Of a DNA stretch of 64,000 nt, positions 43,023-52,291 are shown piece by piece. This stretch comes from Planctomycetota bacterium (GTDB taxonomy: Bacteria; Planctomycetota; UBA1135; GCA-002686595), in the NCBI GenBank assembly GCA_029259635.1, contig JAJDEU010000043.1, forward strand, positions 62,001 to 126,000, read 5' to 3'. The stretch's first letter is position 1. Every line of letters begins with the position of its first letter. Both the position numbers and the translations under genes were made by a program. The notes below the pieces were generated by a model. The model searched no databases. It saw nothing but the letters and a program-made list of their open reading frames with translations, and was not told the DNA's origin.

Positions 43023-45050
43023 CTATCCCGCCCCCGCTCCCTGCTCCACAACCTCGGACGGAGTAGCGGACCGCGCCAAATAACAAGCCCGCAAGCCCTC
43101 GTCCTTCCGAATCACATCGCGGGCGAAGAGGATCAGCTCGAGATCGCTCTCCGGGCTCTCCAATCCTTCGTCGTTCCCCCCCGCCTGGCGCCTGCCCGTC
43201 AGGCTGCCCATGCCTCGCCGAAGCATGTCGAGCTCGGCGATTTCAAACCCATCGGACGTCCCCGCCAGGACCTCGATTCGGTCGGCGGCTGCTTCGTCTC
43301 CGATCAAAAAACACCAACTCGGAGCCGAGCCGCGTCCAACTCTCCCGCGAATCTGATGGAGCCCCGCCAACCCCATCCGATGAGCGCCGTCGACAACCAT
43401 CACGGTCGCCTCCGGCACATCGACTCCCACCTCAATGATCGTCGTTCCAACGAGCATTCGCGCTTGCCCCGTCCGGAACCGCTCGAGCCGCTCCGCGCGG
43501 TCCGCCGCCGTCAATCGACCGTGGACAAGCTCGACCCCGACGTCGCTCCCGCTCAGCTCCTCTGACCAACGCTCGAACGCAGCCTTCGCGCCCAACTCTC
43601 CGTCGATGCGCGGAGTCACCCAGAACACGCGCTCCTCCTCCGACATGCGCTCCTTCAGAAAGCTGCGCATCGCATCGAGCTTCTCCTCGGTCACTCGCCG
43701 CGTCGTAACCGACCCGCGATTGGGCGGACGATCACGAATCAGGCTCGTCTCCAGGTCTCCGTAAATGGTCAGCGCGAGAGTCCGCGGTATCGGCGTCGCC
43801 GTCATCAACAAGACGTGCGTGTCGCAGCCCTTGTCGAAGAGCCGCTCTCGTTGCGAGACGCCAAAGCGATGCTGCTCGTCGACGATGGCCAGCGCCAGGC
43901 TGTGAAACTCCGTCTGTGACGAGAAGAGCGCGTGAGTCCCGATGGCGACCTGAGCTCTGCCCGAAGCGAGCTCTGCGCGGACCGCACGCGCGCGCTCGGG
44001 AGCGAGCGAGCCGGTCAACAGCACCGCACGCAAACCCAGCGATTCGAACAGTGGCGCCAGACCGATCGCATGTTGCTCGGCGAGCAGCTCGGTCGGAGCC
44101 ATAAGCGCCGCCTGTTTGCCAGCCCCCGCAACCAGCGCGGCGGCCCAGGCGCCGACCCAGGTCTTGCCCGACCCGACATCGCCCTGCAGGAGCCTGCGCA
44201 TGGGCACGCTCGAGTTTAAGTCTTGGGCGATTTCGTCCATCGCGGTGCACTGGCCGGCGGTGAACGGAGCGGGAAAGCGCGCTCTTACGCGCTCGCACTC
44301 GGACAGCTTCGGACGGATCTTTGCCGCGCTACCCAGGGCGCGATTGGCTCGCCGCTCCGCGAGACGAGCTTGCAGTTCGAGCAAGGGCTCAAGAGCCAAC
44401 CGACGACGCGCGGCCTGAAACTCGGACGCGCAGACTGGACGGTGAACGGCGACAACCGCAGTCGCGAGCGGCGGCACGCCGCGCGCTTTTAATAGCTCCC
44501 GGCCCAACGGTTCCCGCAGGCTCGCCGCCCACTCCTCGCAGGCGAACCGACAGAGCTTGCGCAAATACTCCTGCCCGATTCCTTCCGTCAGCCGATAGCT
44601 CACGAGCGGCTGGTTCGTGGCCTCTCCCGATTTGACGAACCTCGGGGAGACCATCGCCGGTCCCTTCGAATCCACGAGCAACCCCTCGCAGGTCACTTCC
44701 TCGTCGACCTCGAATCGCTTCCGCATCCAAGCCTGATTGAAGTAGAGCAGATCGAGAGTTCCCCGTTCATCCGCGATCTTCACTCGCAACACGGAACGCC
44801 TCCAGCCGCGTCGATACATACTGAGGCTCTGTACCTTGCCGCTCACTCGAACCCGCTCACCGATGCACCCTTCGGCTCGATCGAGAGATTCGAGCTCTTC
44901 GAAGATCTCCAGCTTCTGGGGAACGAAGAGCAATACATCCCGCACCGAAAAAAGTCCGAGGCGTGCGAGGCGCTCCGCTCGCACCGGCCCCACTCCCGGC
45001 AGACGGGTTACAGGAATGGTCGCCGGATCACCCTGAGGATCAACGCTCAC
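43023..45050 (-). CDS. recG: ATP-dependent DNA helicase RecG
   Basis: 675 residues from the GTG at 45050, 4 bases after the upstream stop; the open frame continues upstream in the neighbour. RecG unwinds stalled forks and Holliday junctions. Features: helix-hairpin-helix-like entry 'RLPGVGPVRAERLARLGLFSVRDVLLFVP', the OB/wedge domain (about 50-190), Walker A 'GDVGSGKT', the RecG-specific D-E-Q-H-R-F-G box, 'TATPIPRTLALTIYGDLE' and 'IRGRVGRG' of motif VI. Length is close to the usual 690. Co-directional with, and just after, the GH113-like gene, which may make it a passenger of that promoter. Confidence 0.95.
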   Translation of the reverse strand: MSVDPQGDPATIPVTRLPGVGPVRAERLARLGLFSVRDVLLFVPQKLEIFEELESLDRAEGCIGERVRVSGKVQSLSMYRRGWRRSVLRVKIADERGTLDLLYFNQAWMRKRFEVDEEVTCEGLLVDSKGPAMVSPRFVKSGEATNQPLVSYRLTEGIGQEYLRKLCRFACEEWAASLREPLGRELLKARGVPPLATAVVAVHRPVCASEFQAARRRLALEPLLELQARLAERRANRALGSAAKIRPKLSECERVRARFPAPFTAGQCTAMDEIAQDLNSSVPMRRLLQGDVGSGKTWVGAWAAALVAGAGKQAALMAPTELLAEQHAIGLAPLFESLGLRAVLLTGSLAPERARAVRAELASGRAQVAIGTHALFSSQTEFHSLALAIVDEQHRFGVSQRERLFDKGCDTHVLLMTATPIPRTLALTIYGDLETSLIRDRPPNRGSVTTRRVTEEKLDAMRSFLKERMSEEERVFWVTPRIDGELGAKAAFERWSEELSGSDVGVELVHGRLTAADRAERLERFRTGQARMLVGTTIIEVGVDVPEATVMVVDGAHRMGLAGLHQIRGRVGRGSAPSWCFLIGDEAAADRIEVLAGTSDGFEIAELDMLRRGMGSLTGRRQAGGNDEGLESPESDLELILFARDVIRKDEGLRACYLARSATPSEVVEQGAGAG

Positions 45051-45054
45051 GGGA

Positions 45055-47376
45055 CTACTGCCCGAAGATCGTCGGCAGCCATCTTTCCGCGAGCTTGCCG
45101 AGCGGCGTAAAGCCCGCATCTGCCGGTCCGGCTTGGCTTGGGTTGGTCGAAAAACTCCAGAGGTAGGCGCCCGCTAGGTCACCGCGTTCGCGTGCGCTCG
45201 ACAACGCTCGACCGAGCGCTCGGTAGAGCTTGGCCTGTCGATCCATGTACACCCCGCCTCCGTCTCGCCCGGGCGCTTTCGGATCGATCGCAGCGCGAAG
45301 CGAAGCCGGAAATCCTATCGGCAAGATCAAGAGCGGTCGGTCCACCGCGCGAGCTCGATCGGAGAGAGCCATCAGCTGCTCTTCCAGACGACCGACATCG
45401 TCACTGGTTCTCCAGCTCTCCCGGTCGAGCGGTTGGAATAGCGCGGCGGCCACGAAATCGAAGTGCTCCCACAATTCGAAATCCCGAATCGCGAATCCGC
45501 GGTTGCTGCTCGGAACCGCATAGGTCAGAGCTCCTCCAAAGCACCCGCGCGTCCGCTCGATCATCGCAATCCAGCGAGCGCGTTTCGCATCGATAAGCTC
45601 ATGGTTCACATTCCTGCGGCGTCGATCGGGTACGAAGTCCATCGCGCCCAAAAGCTCGGTTCCGAAACACAAGATCTCAATGTCCAAGAGCTCGGCGAGC
45701 AGCGCGTAGTGTTCGATGAAGCGCTCGTATCCGTCGAGCATGCGATTGAAGCTCGCTTCGCCGCTCCAGGACTGCCGCCCCGCTGCGATCCCCGTCGGGC
45801 TGGTCAAGAGGTGCGGCTGCAGGAGCACCTTCATCGAGAGCGAGTGCGCCTTCGCCACAGCCGAAGCGAGCTCCGCGTCACTGACCGTCGCTGCTCGGCG
45901 ATAGCCCATCGGCGGGTCCGGAACTCTCGGCCACTCGTTCTGCATAAAAGCGTTGGTCGACAGCACGACGGCATTGGCGCCCATCGCGTGCGCCTTCTCG
46001 ATAACGCTATCCGACCCGCGCGTACCGTAGCCGCGCATCAGGCGTCCATCGCGGGCATGGGAATCTCGCTCGGATTCGAGTGCGAAACCCCCGCGATAAG
46101 ATTCGAGGTCGATCGTTCGAGTCGGCGCGACGAAAGCCATTTCGGCCTGCGCGAGTCGCGAGTGATAAGCGGCGACCAGTGCCTCATCGAGGACCAGCGG
46201 CTCGGCGCGTGTCCATAGTTTCAAAGCGCGATCCGAATCGGCACTCTCGATCGCTAGCGAGAAGAGCAAAGCGCGAAGTGGAGCTCGCAAGTGCGGCGAG
46301 TAGGTTTGTTCTGCAGCCGAGTCGACGAGTTCCTCGGGCGAGCGAAAAATCCCCGCCGACGCAATCCGCCCGAGTTGTTCCTCGAGCGGTCTTCCCCACC
46401 ACATTGCCGCCGCCGCTACGCTCATCCCTTCGCCGACCCATGAGTCCGCAGGAGGCCCGTAGGCTTTCGAGATGAGCGCTAAGATCGCGGCGGCCCCGCC
46501 GTCATCGGGAACTCCGGGCGCGAGCAACACCTGAGCGCCGGGTTGTTCGAGGTTGGACGTTGCGAGCGCCGACATGCGAGACAGTCGCTGCAAGTCTTCT
46601 AGCTGGCTATGAAACCGGAACCGAACGCTCAACTGATCCTCGTCGAGTTGAAACCACTTCGCTGCGCGCGAACGCGCCTTAACGGCCGCGGCTAAGTAGG
46701 CCTCCTTCCGCGCCGGCTCGAGCTCTTCAGGAGCCGTGCTGTGGAGGTGCGGCCCCCAAGCAGAGACCGAGCGAGTTTTGTATTCCTCCCACGCGTTCCA
46801 GGTACTCGAACTCGTGACCTGCTTCACAGTCCCGGCCCGGCTCAACCTGCCTTCGAAATAGAGTTCGCCGGCGTGGTAGCAGAGGATCGACGGCACAGCG
46901 GCCGGCATGAAGTCCGTAATGATCGGAATCAAATCCTCGAGCTCGTTCGAGAAGTAGAAGCCGACGGGCTGATCCTTTTGCTCCGGATCTGCGAACCAGG
47001 CAACGACCGCGTCGCCGGGACGACCGTAGGTTTGTCCGTTGTAGATGAAGCCGCCAGCCTTGCGACGCTTCAGGCCCAGTGCTTCTGCAAGCGGCTCAAT
47101 TCCCGGCGTCTCCCAGTTCCCGATCACGATGCGGGGGAGATCGGGATCGTGGGGCTCGTCGGGCTTGAGGATGGTGAGCTCGAGGTCGGTTCTCGCCTTC
47201 AGAGCGCGCGCCGCGTTGCGACAGCGATCGGCCAGCGGACCGTCTTCAACCCGAAGCTCAAGCTCGCCAGCTCGAACCACCATTTGAAAGATTTCCCAGG
47301 CATCTGCCGCTCGGGGCTCTGCGATCAAGCAGGCCAGAAGGAACGCAAGAAGAACGCGGAAGTGGCGGAGGGACAT
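45055..47376 (-). CDS. Secreted protein with C-terminal GH113-like glycoside hydrolase domain
   Basis: 773 residues from the ATG giving the signal peptide 'MSLRHFRVLLAFLLACLIAEPRAADA'. The C-terminal third (about 455-770) follows the GH113 beta-mannanase/TIM-barrel pattern: 'GYGTRGSDSVIEKAHAMGANAVVLS', 'AKAHSLSMKVLLQPHLL', 'SWSGEASFNRMLDGYERFIEHYA', and the acid/base glutamate in 'CFGTELLG', then 'LTYAV'. The first 450 residues are a separate region; its middle resembles a metallopeptidase-like helical domain without HExxH. The natural substrate is unknown (a glycan is inferred). It lies directly upstream of recG and is divergent from the phospholipase gene. Confidence 0.75.
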   Translation of the reverse strand: MSLRHFRVLLAFLLACLIAEPRAADAWEIFQMVVRAGELELRVEDGPLADRCRNAARALKARTDLELTILKPDEPHDPDLPRIVIGNWETPGIEPLAEALGLKRRKAGGFIYNGQTYGRPGDAVVAWFADPEQKDQPVGFYFSNELEDLIPIITDFMPAAVPSILCYHAGELYFEGRLSRAGTVKQVTSSSTWNAWEEYKTRSVSAWGPHLHSTAPEELEPARKEAYLAAAVKARSRAAKWFQLDEDQLSVRFRFHSQLEDLQRLSRMSALATSNLEQPGAQVLLAPGVPDDGGAAAILALISKAYGPPADSWVGEGMSVAAAAMWWGRPLEEQLGRIASAGIFRSPEELVDSAAEQTYSPHLRAPLRALLFSLAIESADSDRALKLWTRAEPLVLDEALVAAYHSRLAQAEMAFVAPTRTIDLESYRGGFALESERDSHARDGRLMRGYGTRGSDSVIEKAHAMGANAVVLSTNAFMQNEWPRVPDPPMGYRRAATVSDAELASAVAKAHSLSMKVLLQPHLLTSPTGIAAGRQSWSGEASFNRMLDGYERFIEHYALLAELLDIEILCFGTELLGAMDFVPDRRRRNVNHELIDAKRARWIAMIERTRGCFGGALTYAVPSSNRGFAIRDFELWEHFDFVAAALFQPLDRESWRTSDDVGRLEEQLMALSDRARAVDRPLLILPIGFPASLRAAIDPKAPGRDGGGVYMDRQAKLYRALGRALSSARERGDLAGAYLWSFSTNPSQAGPADAGFTPLGKLAERWLPTIFGQ

Positions 47377-47474
47377 CACAAACGGAAGTCTACGGACCCA
47401 GCCGTCCGTGGTGAAAGCGCTTTCGCACAGGATTCGGGATCCGTTCGACGGCAGGCGAACCGCGTAGCTCAAGA

Positions 47475-48452
47475 TTGGACTGGATCGAAATCATCCGAAG
47501 GGTTTCGATAGGCGCTTCCACAATCGGCGCGCGCGCGCCTTCGACCTTGCAGCTCCCCACTCTCCTTCCCCCCCTCTTTCTAGCCCTATTCTTCATTCTC
47601 GCGCTCTCCAACTGGGGGCCGGGAACGCATATGGAGTTTGCCGAACGGATCTACCGTCGGCGAAAGGAGCTCCTGACGAGCGGCGTTGCCAAGCTGCTCA
47701 CGGCAGAGCGGCGCAGCTTTCTCTACGGAAATATCGCTGCGGACATCGTCAACTTCAAAGCCTTTGGCGGTCACCAGAACCACTGTCACCGCTGGACGAT
47801 CATCTCGGAAATGCGCGAGCGCGCCGAGACTCCGAGCGAGGAGGCCTTCATTCTCGGCTACCTCTCCCATTTGGCCGCCGACACCATCGCGCACAATCAC
47901 TTCGTCCCCTACCACTTGGTTCGGTTTGCGCGCCTCAAGGGCCTCGGGCATCTCTACTGGGAGATGAGCGCCGATCGATTCATTTCGGAACGGCGCTGGG
48001 ACGAGATCGGTGTGCTCAAGCGCGATCCGAAGCTCGACGAGCTCGACGAACTGATCAACTCGACGGTCATTAAGAAGGCCTTCTCGATGCGCACGAACAA
48101 GCTGATCTTCAGCCACGTACTACTCGTGAGCGAACGCGAGCGCTGGCGAAAAGGCATGGCGCGATTTCATCCCATCAAGCGCGTGGCTCTCGAAAAAGGT
48201 TTCTTGGAGCTCTTTCGAAAAGCGGCCGTCAAACGGATTCGACTCGCGCTGAGGCCGCGCACACTCCCGAAGCTCCTTCACATCGATACGACGGGAAAGC
48301 GCTCGCAGCAGCTCGCGATGAAGCAGCGCAAGAAGATCGCGCTCGAGTTTGGCCCCGGCGAAAACCGCCGCGAACTCGCCACCGCCAACGCCGCGTTCTT
48401 CCTTGAGGGAATGGAGTCACCGCCAGTCGGTCGCGGCGATCCGCACTGGTAG
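47475..48452 (+). CDS. Zinc-dependent phospholipase C-like protein
   Basis: 325 residues from a TTG start, the only one that keeps the signal-like hydrophobic segment (about 28-45). It is followed by 'NWGPGTHMEFAERIY' (W47, H52), the start of the zinc-dependent phospholipase C/S1-P1-nuclease-like fold, in which the N-terminal tryptophan of the mature enzyme binds zinc. Further ligand candidates occur in 'FLYGNIAADIVNF', 'GGHQNHCHRW' and 'GYLSHLAADTIAHNHFVPYH'. The C-terminal 120 residues are basic and helical. It probably acts on membrane lipids outside the cytoplasm. Divergent from the GH113-like gene (98 bases). Confidence 0.8.
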   Translation: MDWIEIIRRVSIGASTIGARAPSTLQLPTLLPPLFLALFFILALSNWGPGTHMEFAERIYRRRKELLTSGVAKLLTAERRSFLYGNIAADIVNFKAFGGHQNHCHRWTIISEMRERAETPSEEAFILGYLSHLAADTIAHNHFVPYHLVRFARLKGLGHLYWEMSADRFISERRWDEIGVLKRDPKLDELDELINSTVIKKAFSMRTNKLIFSHVLLVSERERWRKGMARFHPIKRVALEKGFLELFRKAAVKRIRLALRPRTLPKLLHIDTTGKRSQQLAMKQRKKIALEFGPGENRRELATANAAFFLEGMESPPVGRGDPHW

Positions 48453-48582
48453 ACTCACCGCTTGCAGAGCGGAGCTACTCCCTTCTGCGCAGCCAGCGCT
48501 GCGCTCTCTGCGTAGGAAATCCCGAGCACGCCCGTCAGCTCTTGTCCGAATATTGAAAGTCGGGAAGACTTGGGGACCGCCC

Positions 48583-50844
48583 ATGAAGAGCGCCACTCCC
48601 CTGCCTGGTCCGCGAAGGTTTCGCGATCCGCTGCGCACCGTTCCGGTCAAGTACAAGCTGACCTTGATGATCGTGGTGATGAGCTTGATGGCCTTTGGGG
48701 TCGGTGGTTATTTAGTCAAGACCACCTCGCAAAAGGCTCTTGAGGAAGCCCTCTTCGATCGCCTTCACACCGAAGCCCAGACGTCGGCTTTCGCGCTTCG
48801 CACTGAACTCTCCGCACTCTCCAGTCGCGTCGAAGACTTTGCATCCGATGGCTACATTCGAGATCGCGCAGAAGCACTCACCCTCCAACCTGCAGAGGCC
48901 GACGCTCTTGTGATCAAAGCCGAGCTTCGAGATCACCTCATCCGAAACAAGCTGCCGCTGGAGGTCGCGTTCCACGATCTCGCAATCCTCTCTCCAGAAG
49001 GCGAGCTGCTTCTTACCGCCGCGAATGAAATCCCGCCCGAGACCGCCTCGGGTCTACCGATCTCGACCGGTATTTCCTTCAGTTCCCTCGCACACCTGGC
49101 GGACTCGGAGCCGTCGCCTCGGTTTGCTATCACGACGCCACTCTCGACGGTTGGGTTCGGTCACCCGATTGGTTACTTGGTCGCCTGGGTGAATCCCGGC
49201 ACCGTCCTCGTTCGTGCTCTGCGAAACGAGGACAGCTCGCCCGCCGCAAACGCCATCGACCTCTGCCTCTTCGACGGAGAGAACCACCGGCTGCAGGTTC
49301 CGAATACTTGGCTGGCCGCCGACGGTCCACTGGTCGACTCGGAAATTGTCCAACAGGGCATTGGCCTGCAGCTCGACGACCGCCCACCGCTTTCGAGTTC
49401 GGTAAGTCCGGGGCTCCTGTACACCAAGCTCTATCCGATTCGCGATACCGGGTACTCGGTGGAAGTCAGCCTCGACGCGTCCGAAGCCATCGCCACCGTT
49501 GCGGACCTCCAGAGCGAGTTCCTCGCAGTGGGTGCTCTCCTCGCTCTACTCAGCTTTGGCCTCCTCATCTTTCCGATTCGATTCCTCGCGAGCCCGCTCG
49601 AGTACCTCACCGGCGCCGCGCGCAGGCTCCGTGAAGGTGATCTCTCCGCGCGCGTCAGGGTGGACTCCGAGGACGAGCTCGGCCTATTGGGCAAGACCTT
49701 CAACGAAATGGCCGAAGCGATCGACGAGCGCACGTCTCGTCTCGAGCAGTCCGCCATCGATCTACGTGCCCAAAAGCGCGCCGCTATCGAAGAACGGCTG
49801 CGGCTCTCAACGGTGATCTCGTCCATGCGCAATGGAGTCGTCGTACTCGACGCCGACGGAGAGATCGTATTCGGCAACGAAGCCGCGCGTCCTTTACTCC
49901 ACATGTTGCGCGACGCGAAACATGTCAACGGTCCCGCCAGCCGCCATCCCTGCACCCGGGAGAACCGACAGGAACACTGTGCCGACTGCCTCTTCTCAAC
50001 CGAGCTCGAACCACGAGCCTGCGTCCTTGAGTTCGAGGGAGGTACCTTCGAAATCCATGCGACGCAATTGGCGCCCAACGCCGGCGGCCAACCCGGAAGG
50101 TTGCTCGTAAGTCACGATGTCACCGACCGCGTGGCGCAGGACGAGCGAGAGATGCACCAAGAGCGATTGTCCGTACTGGGCGAGGTCGCCGCGGTGATGG
50201 CCCATGAACTCAATAATCCGCTCGCGGCCATCCGGATGTACGCGCAGCTCATCGACGAGAACCTGTCCCCCGATTCGGACCTTCGAACTCACGTCGAAGT
50301 GATCAGCCGCAACACCGACAACTGCTCGCGAACGATCCGGGACCTTCTCACCTACGCGACCGACGCAACCCCTGAGACCGGCTTGATCGACATCCGCGAC
50401 ATCCTGGAAGACGTGATCTCCTTCCTGCGTCCGATGCACGAGCGCGCGGAAGTCTCTTTGAGAATGGAGCTCTCGGGCGATGAAGAGCCCGCCTTCGTTC
50501 AAGGCGATGAATTGCAGCTGAGACAAATCTTCACCAACCTGATCATGAACGCGGTCCAAGCGCTCGATCCCGGAGGTCAGGTCGTGGTGCGCATGAGTCT
50601 GCACGGAGACCATCACTTCGTGGAAGTTTCTGACAACGGGAAGGGCATCGCACCTTCTAATCGCGAGCGCATCTTTCGCGCATTCTTCACCACCAAAGCG
50701 CGCGGCGAGGGCACAGGCCTCGGACTCTCTACCGCACGCCGCATCGCCGAACTCCACGGAGGCGGGCTCGAACTCATCGATACCGACTCCCCCGGATGTA
50801 CCTTCCGCGTCCGCCTTCGACGGGCAGCAGAGATTGCCGTATGA
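48583..50844 (+). CDS. Membrane sensor histidine kinase with four-cysteine PAS-like domain
   Basis: 753 residues from the ATG giving 'MKSATPLPGPRRFRDPL'; the frame is open further upstream into untranslated sequence. Layout: TM1 (about 24-46), an extracytoplasmic sensor of about 260 residues, TM2 (about 308-330), HAMP (about 331-383), coiled coil, a PAS-like domain (about 405-520), HisKA with phospho-acceptor H541 ('AHELNNPLAAIRMYAQLI'), then HATPase_c ('DNGKGIAPSNRERIF', 'GEGTGLGLSTARRI'). The PAS-like part has cysteines C457, C466, C469 and C480 (C-x8-C-x2-C-x10-C), able to hold a metal or Fe-S centre. The stop overlaps the response-regulator ATG (ATGA). Confidence 0.9.
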   Translation: MKSATPLPGPRRFRDPLRTVPVKYKLTLMIVVMSLMAFGVGGYLVKTTSQKALEEALFDRLHTEAQTSAFALRTELSALSSRVEDFASDGYIRDRAEALTLQPAEADALVIKAELRDHLIRNKLPLEVAFHDLAILSPEGELLLTAANEIPPETASGLPISTGISFSSLAHLADSEPSPRFAITTPLSTVGFGHPIGYLVAWVNPGTVLVRALRNEDSSPAANAIDLCLFDGENHRLQVPNTWLAADGPLVDSEIVQQGIGLQLDDRPPLSSSVSPGLLYTKLYPIRDTGYSVEVSLDASEAIATVADLQSEFLAVGALLALLSFGLLIFPIRFLASPLEYLTGAARRLREGDLSARVRVDSEDELGLLGKTFNEMAEAIDERTSRLEQSAIDLRAQKRAAIEERLRLSTVISSMRNGVVVLDADGEIVFGNEAARPLLHMLRDAKHVNGPASRHPCTRENRQEHCADCLFSTELEPRACVLEFEGGTFEIHATQLAPNAGGQPGRLLVSHDVTDRVAQDEREMHQERLSVLGEVAAVMAHELNNPLAAIRMYAQLIDENLSPDSDLRTHVEVISRNTDNCSRTIRDLLTYATDATPETGLIDIRDILEDVISFLRPMHERAEVSLRMELSGDEEPAFVQGDELQLRQIFTNLIMNAVQALDPGGQVVVRMSLHGDHHFVEVSDNGKGIAPSNRERIFRAFFTTKARGEGTGLGLSTARRIAELHGGGLELIDTDSPGCTFRVRLRRAAEIAV

Positions 50845-52247
50845 ACTCCGACACCGTTCTCGAAAAGAAATCCGATCAAGATCTCGCTGGCGTGAGCATT
50901 CTCGTCGTCGATGACGAGGCCGACATCCGCCAGGGCTTGCAGTTCCTGCTCACCAAACTCGGCGCGGAAGTTCGCAGCGCGGGCGACGGGATCGAAGCGC
51001 TTGATGCCATTGGGCCGGAGGGCGTCGACATCGTCCTGACCGACTTGATGATGCCGAACATGTCCGGGTCCGACCTGTTGCTCGCCGTGAAAGAACGCTG
51101 GCCGCTGACGACGGTCATCGTTCTCACGGGCTTCGGCACGATTCAGAGCGCGGTCTCCTGCATTCAGGCGGGCGCCGCTCACTTCATGACCAAGCCTTTT
51201 GATAATTCGGAGGTTCGTCGACTCGTCTCCAGGCTCGGCCGTTCCGTTCTCGCGGCACGAGCTAAGTCGAGACCAGCGGTGGGCTCGATTATCGCCGAAG
51301 ACCCGGCCATGCTCGAGGTGCTCGAGCTTGTTCACCGCGCGGCGAAGACCAAGGTCCCGGTCTTGATCGAAGGCGCGTCGGGCACCGGAAAGGAGCTCGT
51401 GGCGAAAGCGCTCCACGATCTCAGTCACGAGAAGGACCGCCCCTTCATGGCGGTCAACACCGCCGCCCTCTCCGAGAGCTTGCTCGAATCCGAACTTTTT
51501 GGGCACACGCGCGGAGCCTTCACCGGCGCCGATCGATCCAAAGAAGGGCTGTTCGCACAAGCGAAGGGCGGCACCGTCTTTCTCGACGAGATCTCGTCCA
51601 TGCCCTCCGCCTTTCAGAGCAAGCTGCTGCGCGTTCTCCAGGAACACATGGTTCGCCCCGTCGGAGCCAGCGAGGAGCGAGCGGTTCAGTTTCGCTTGAT
51701 CGCCGCCAGCAACCAAGACCTCGACGCGATGACGCGCACGGGCGCCTTTCGCGAAGACCTGCTCTACCGCCTGGCCGTGCTGCGCATCGTGCTGCCCCCG
51801 CTCACCGAGCGCCCGGGCGACATCGAACCGCTCGCGCGCTTCTTCCTTCAAGAGTGCGCGGCGGACTGCCTTGAGCCGGGTGCGGCGATACCCGAGCTCA
51901 GTACGGACGCTCTCGCCGCCATGCGCTCCCACCGCTGGCCGGGCAATGTTCGCGAGCTTCAAAACGCCATTCAGCGCGCCGTCATCGTGTGCCGTGGCTC
52001 TCGCATTTCCGCCATTCACTTGGGGCTCGGGAATCGCTCTCAACTGTCGCAGAACTCTGCGGAAGAGCTCAGCTACCAAGCAGAGAAGCAGGTCGTCATC
52101 GAGCGATTCCAACGCGAGTTCGTGAACCGCGCGCTGGAGACCTCCGACGGAAACATCTCACTGGCGGCAACCCAGTGCGGCCTCACCCGTGCGGCCTTCC
52201 AGCGCATCATGCGCCAGCTCAAGATCGACCGTCACGACTTTGCTTGA
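50841..52247 (+). CDS. NtrC-family sigma-54-dependent response regulator
   Basis: 468 residues. Receiver domain (about 17-130) with acidic pocket 'VVDDEADIR' and phospho-acceptor D68 in 'VLTDLMMP'. AAA+ sigma-54 activation domain (about 150-385) with Walker A 'GASGTGKE', the sigma-54 contact loop 'GAFTGA' and 'ELFGHTRG'. Fis-type helix-turn-helix at the C-terminus ('GNISLAATQCGLTRAAFQRIM'). The gene overlaps the kinase stop, so the two are a pair. It activates sigma-54 promoters; none is obvious in the neighbourhood. It converges on actF, making the adjacent respiratory cluster a candidate target (inference). Confidence 0.95.
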   Translation: MNSDTVLEKKSDQDLAGVSILVVDDEADIRQGLQFLLTKLGAEVRSAGDGIEALDAIGPEGVDIVLTDLMMPNMSGSDLLLAVKERWPLTTVIVLTGFGTIQSAVSCIQAGAAHFMTKPFDNSEVRRLVSRLGRSVLAARAKSRPAVGSIIAEDPAMLEVLELVHRAAKTKVPVLIEGASGTGKELVAKALHDLSHEKDRPFMAVNTAALSESLLESELFGHTRGAFTGADRSKEGLFAQAKGGTVFLDEISSMPSAFQSKLLRVLQEHMVRPVGASEERAVQFRLIAASNQDLDAMTRTGAFREDLLYRLAVLRIVLPPLTERPGDIEPLARFFLQECAADCLEPGAAIPELSTDALAAMRSHRWPGNVRELQNAIQRAVIVCRGSRISAIHLGLGNRSQLSQNSAEELSYQAEKQVVIERFQREFVNRALETSDGNISLAATQCGLTRAAFQRIMRQLKIDRHDFA

Positions 52248-52277
52248 GCGCCCGGGAGCGAGGCTCTCGAGCGCTCA
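52245..52277. terminator. Hairpin at the ntrC-like / actF convergent junction
   Basis: A 7-bp perfect stem TGAGCGC / GCGCTCA; the left arm begins with the response-regulator stop codon itself. Partial inner pairing (GGAG/CTCT) shortens the loop. No T-run. Probable terminator for the kinase/regulator operon and perhaps for the act operon from the other side. Confidence 0.4.
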
Positions 52278-52291
52278 CCGTCCATTCGTCT

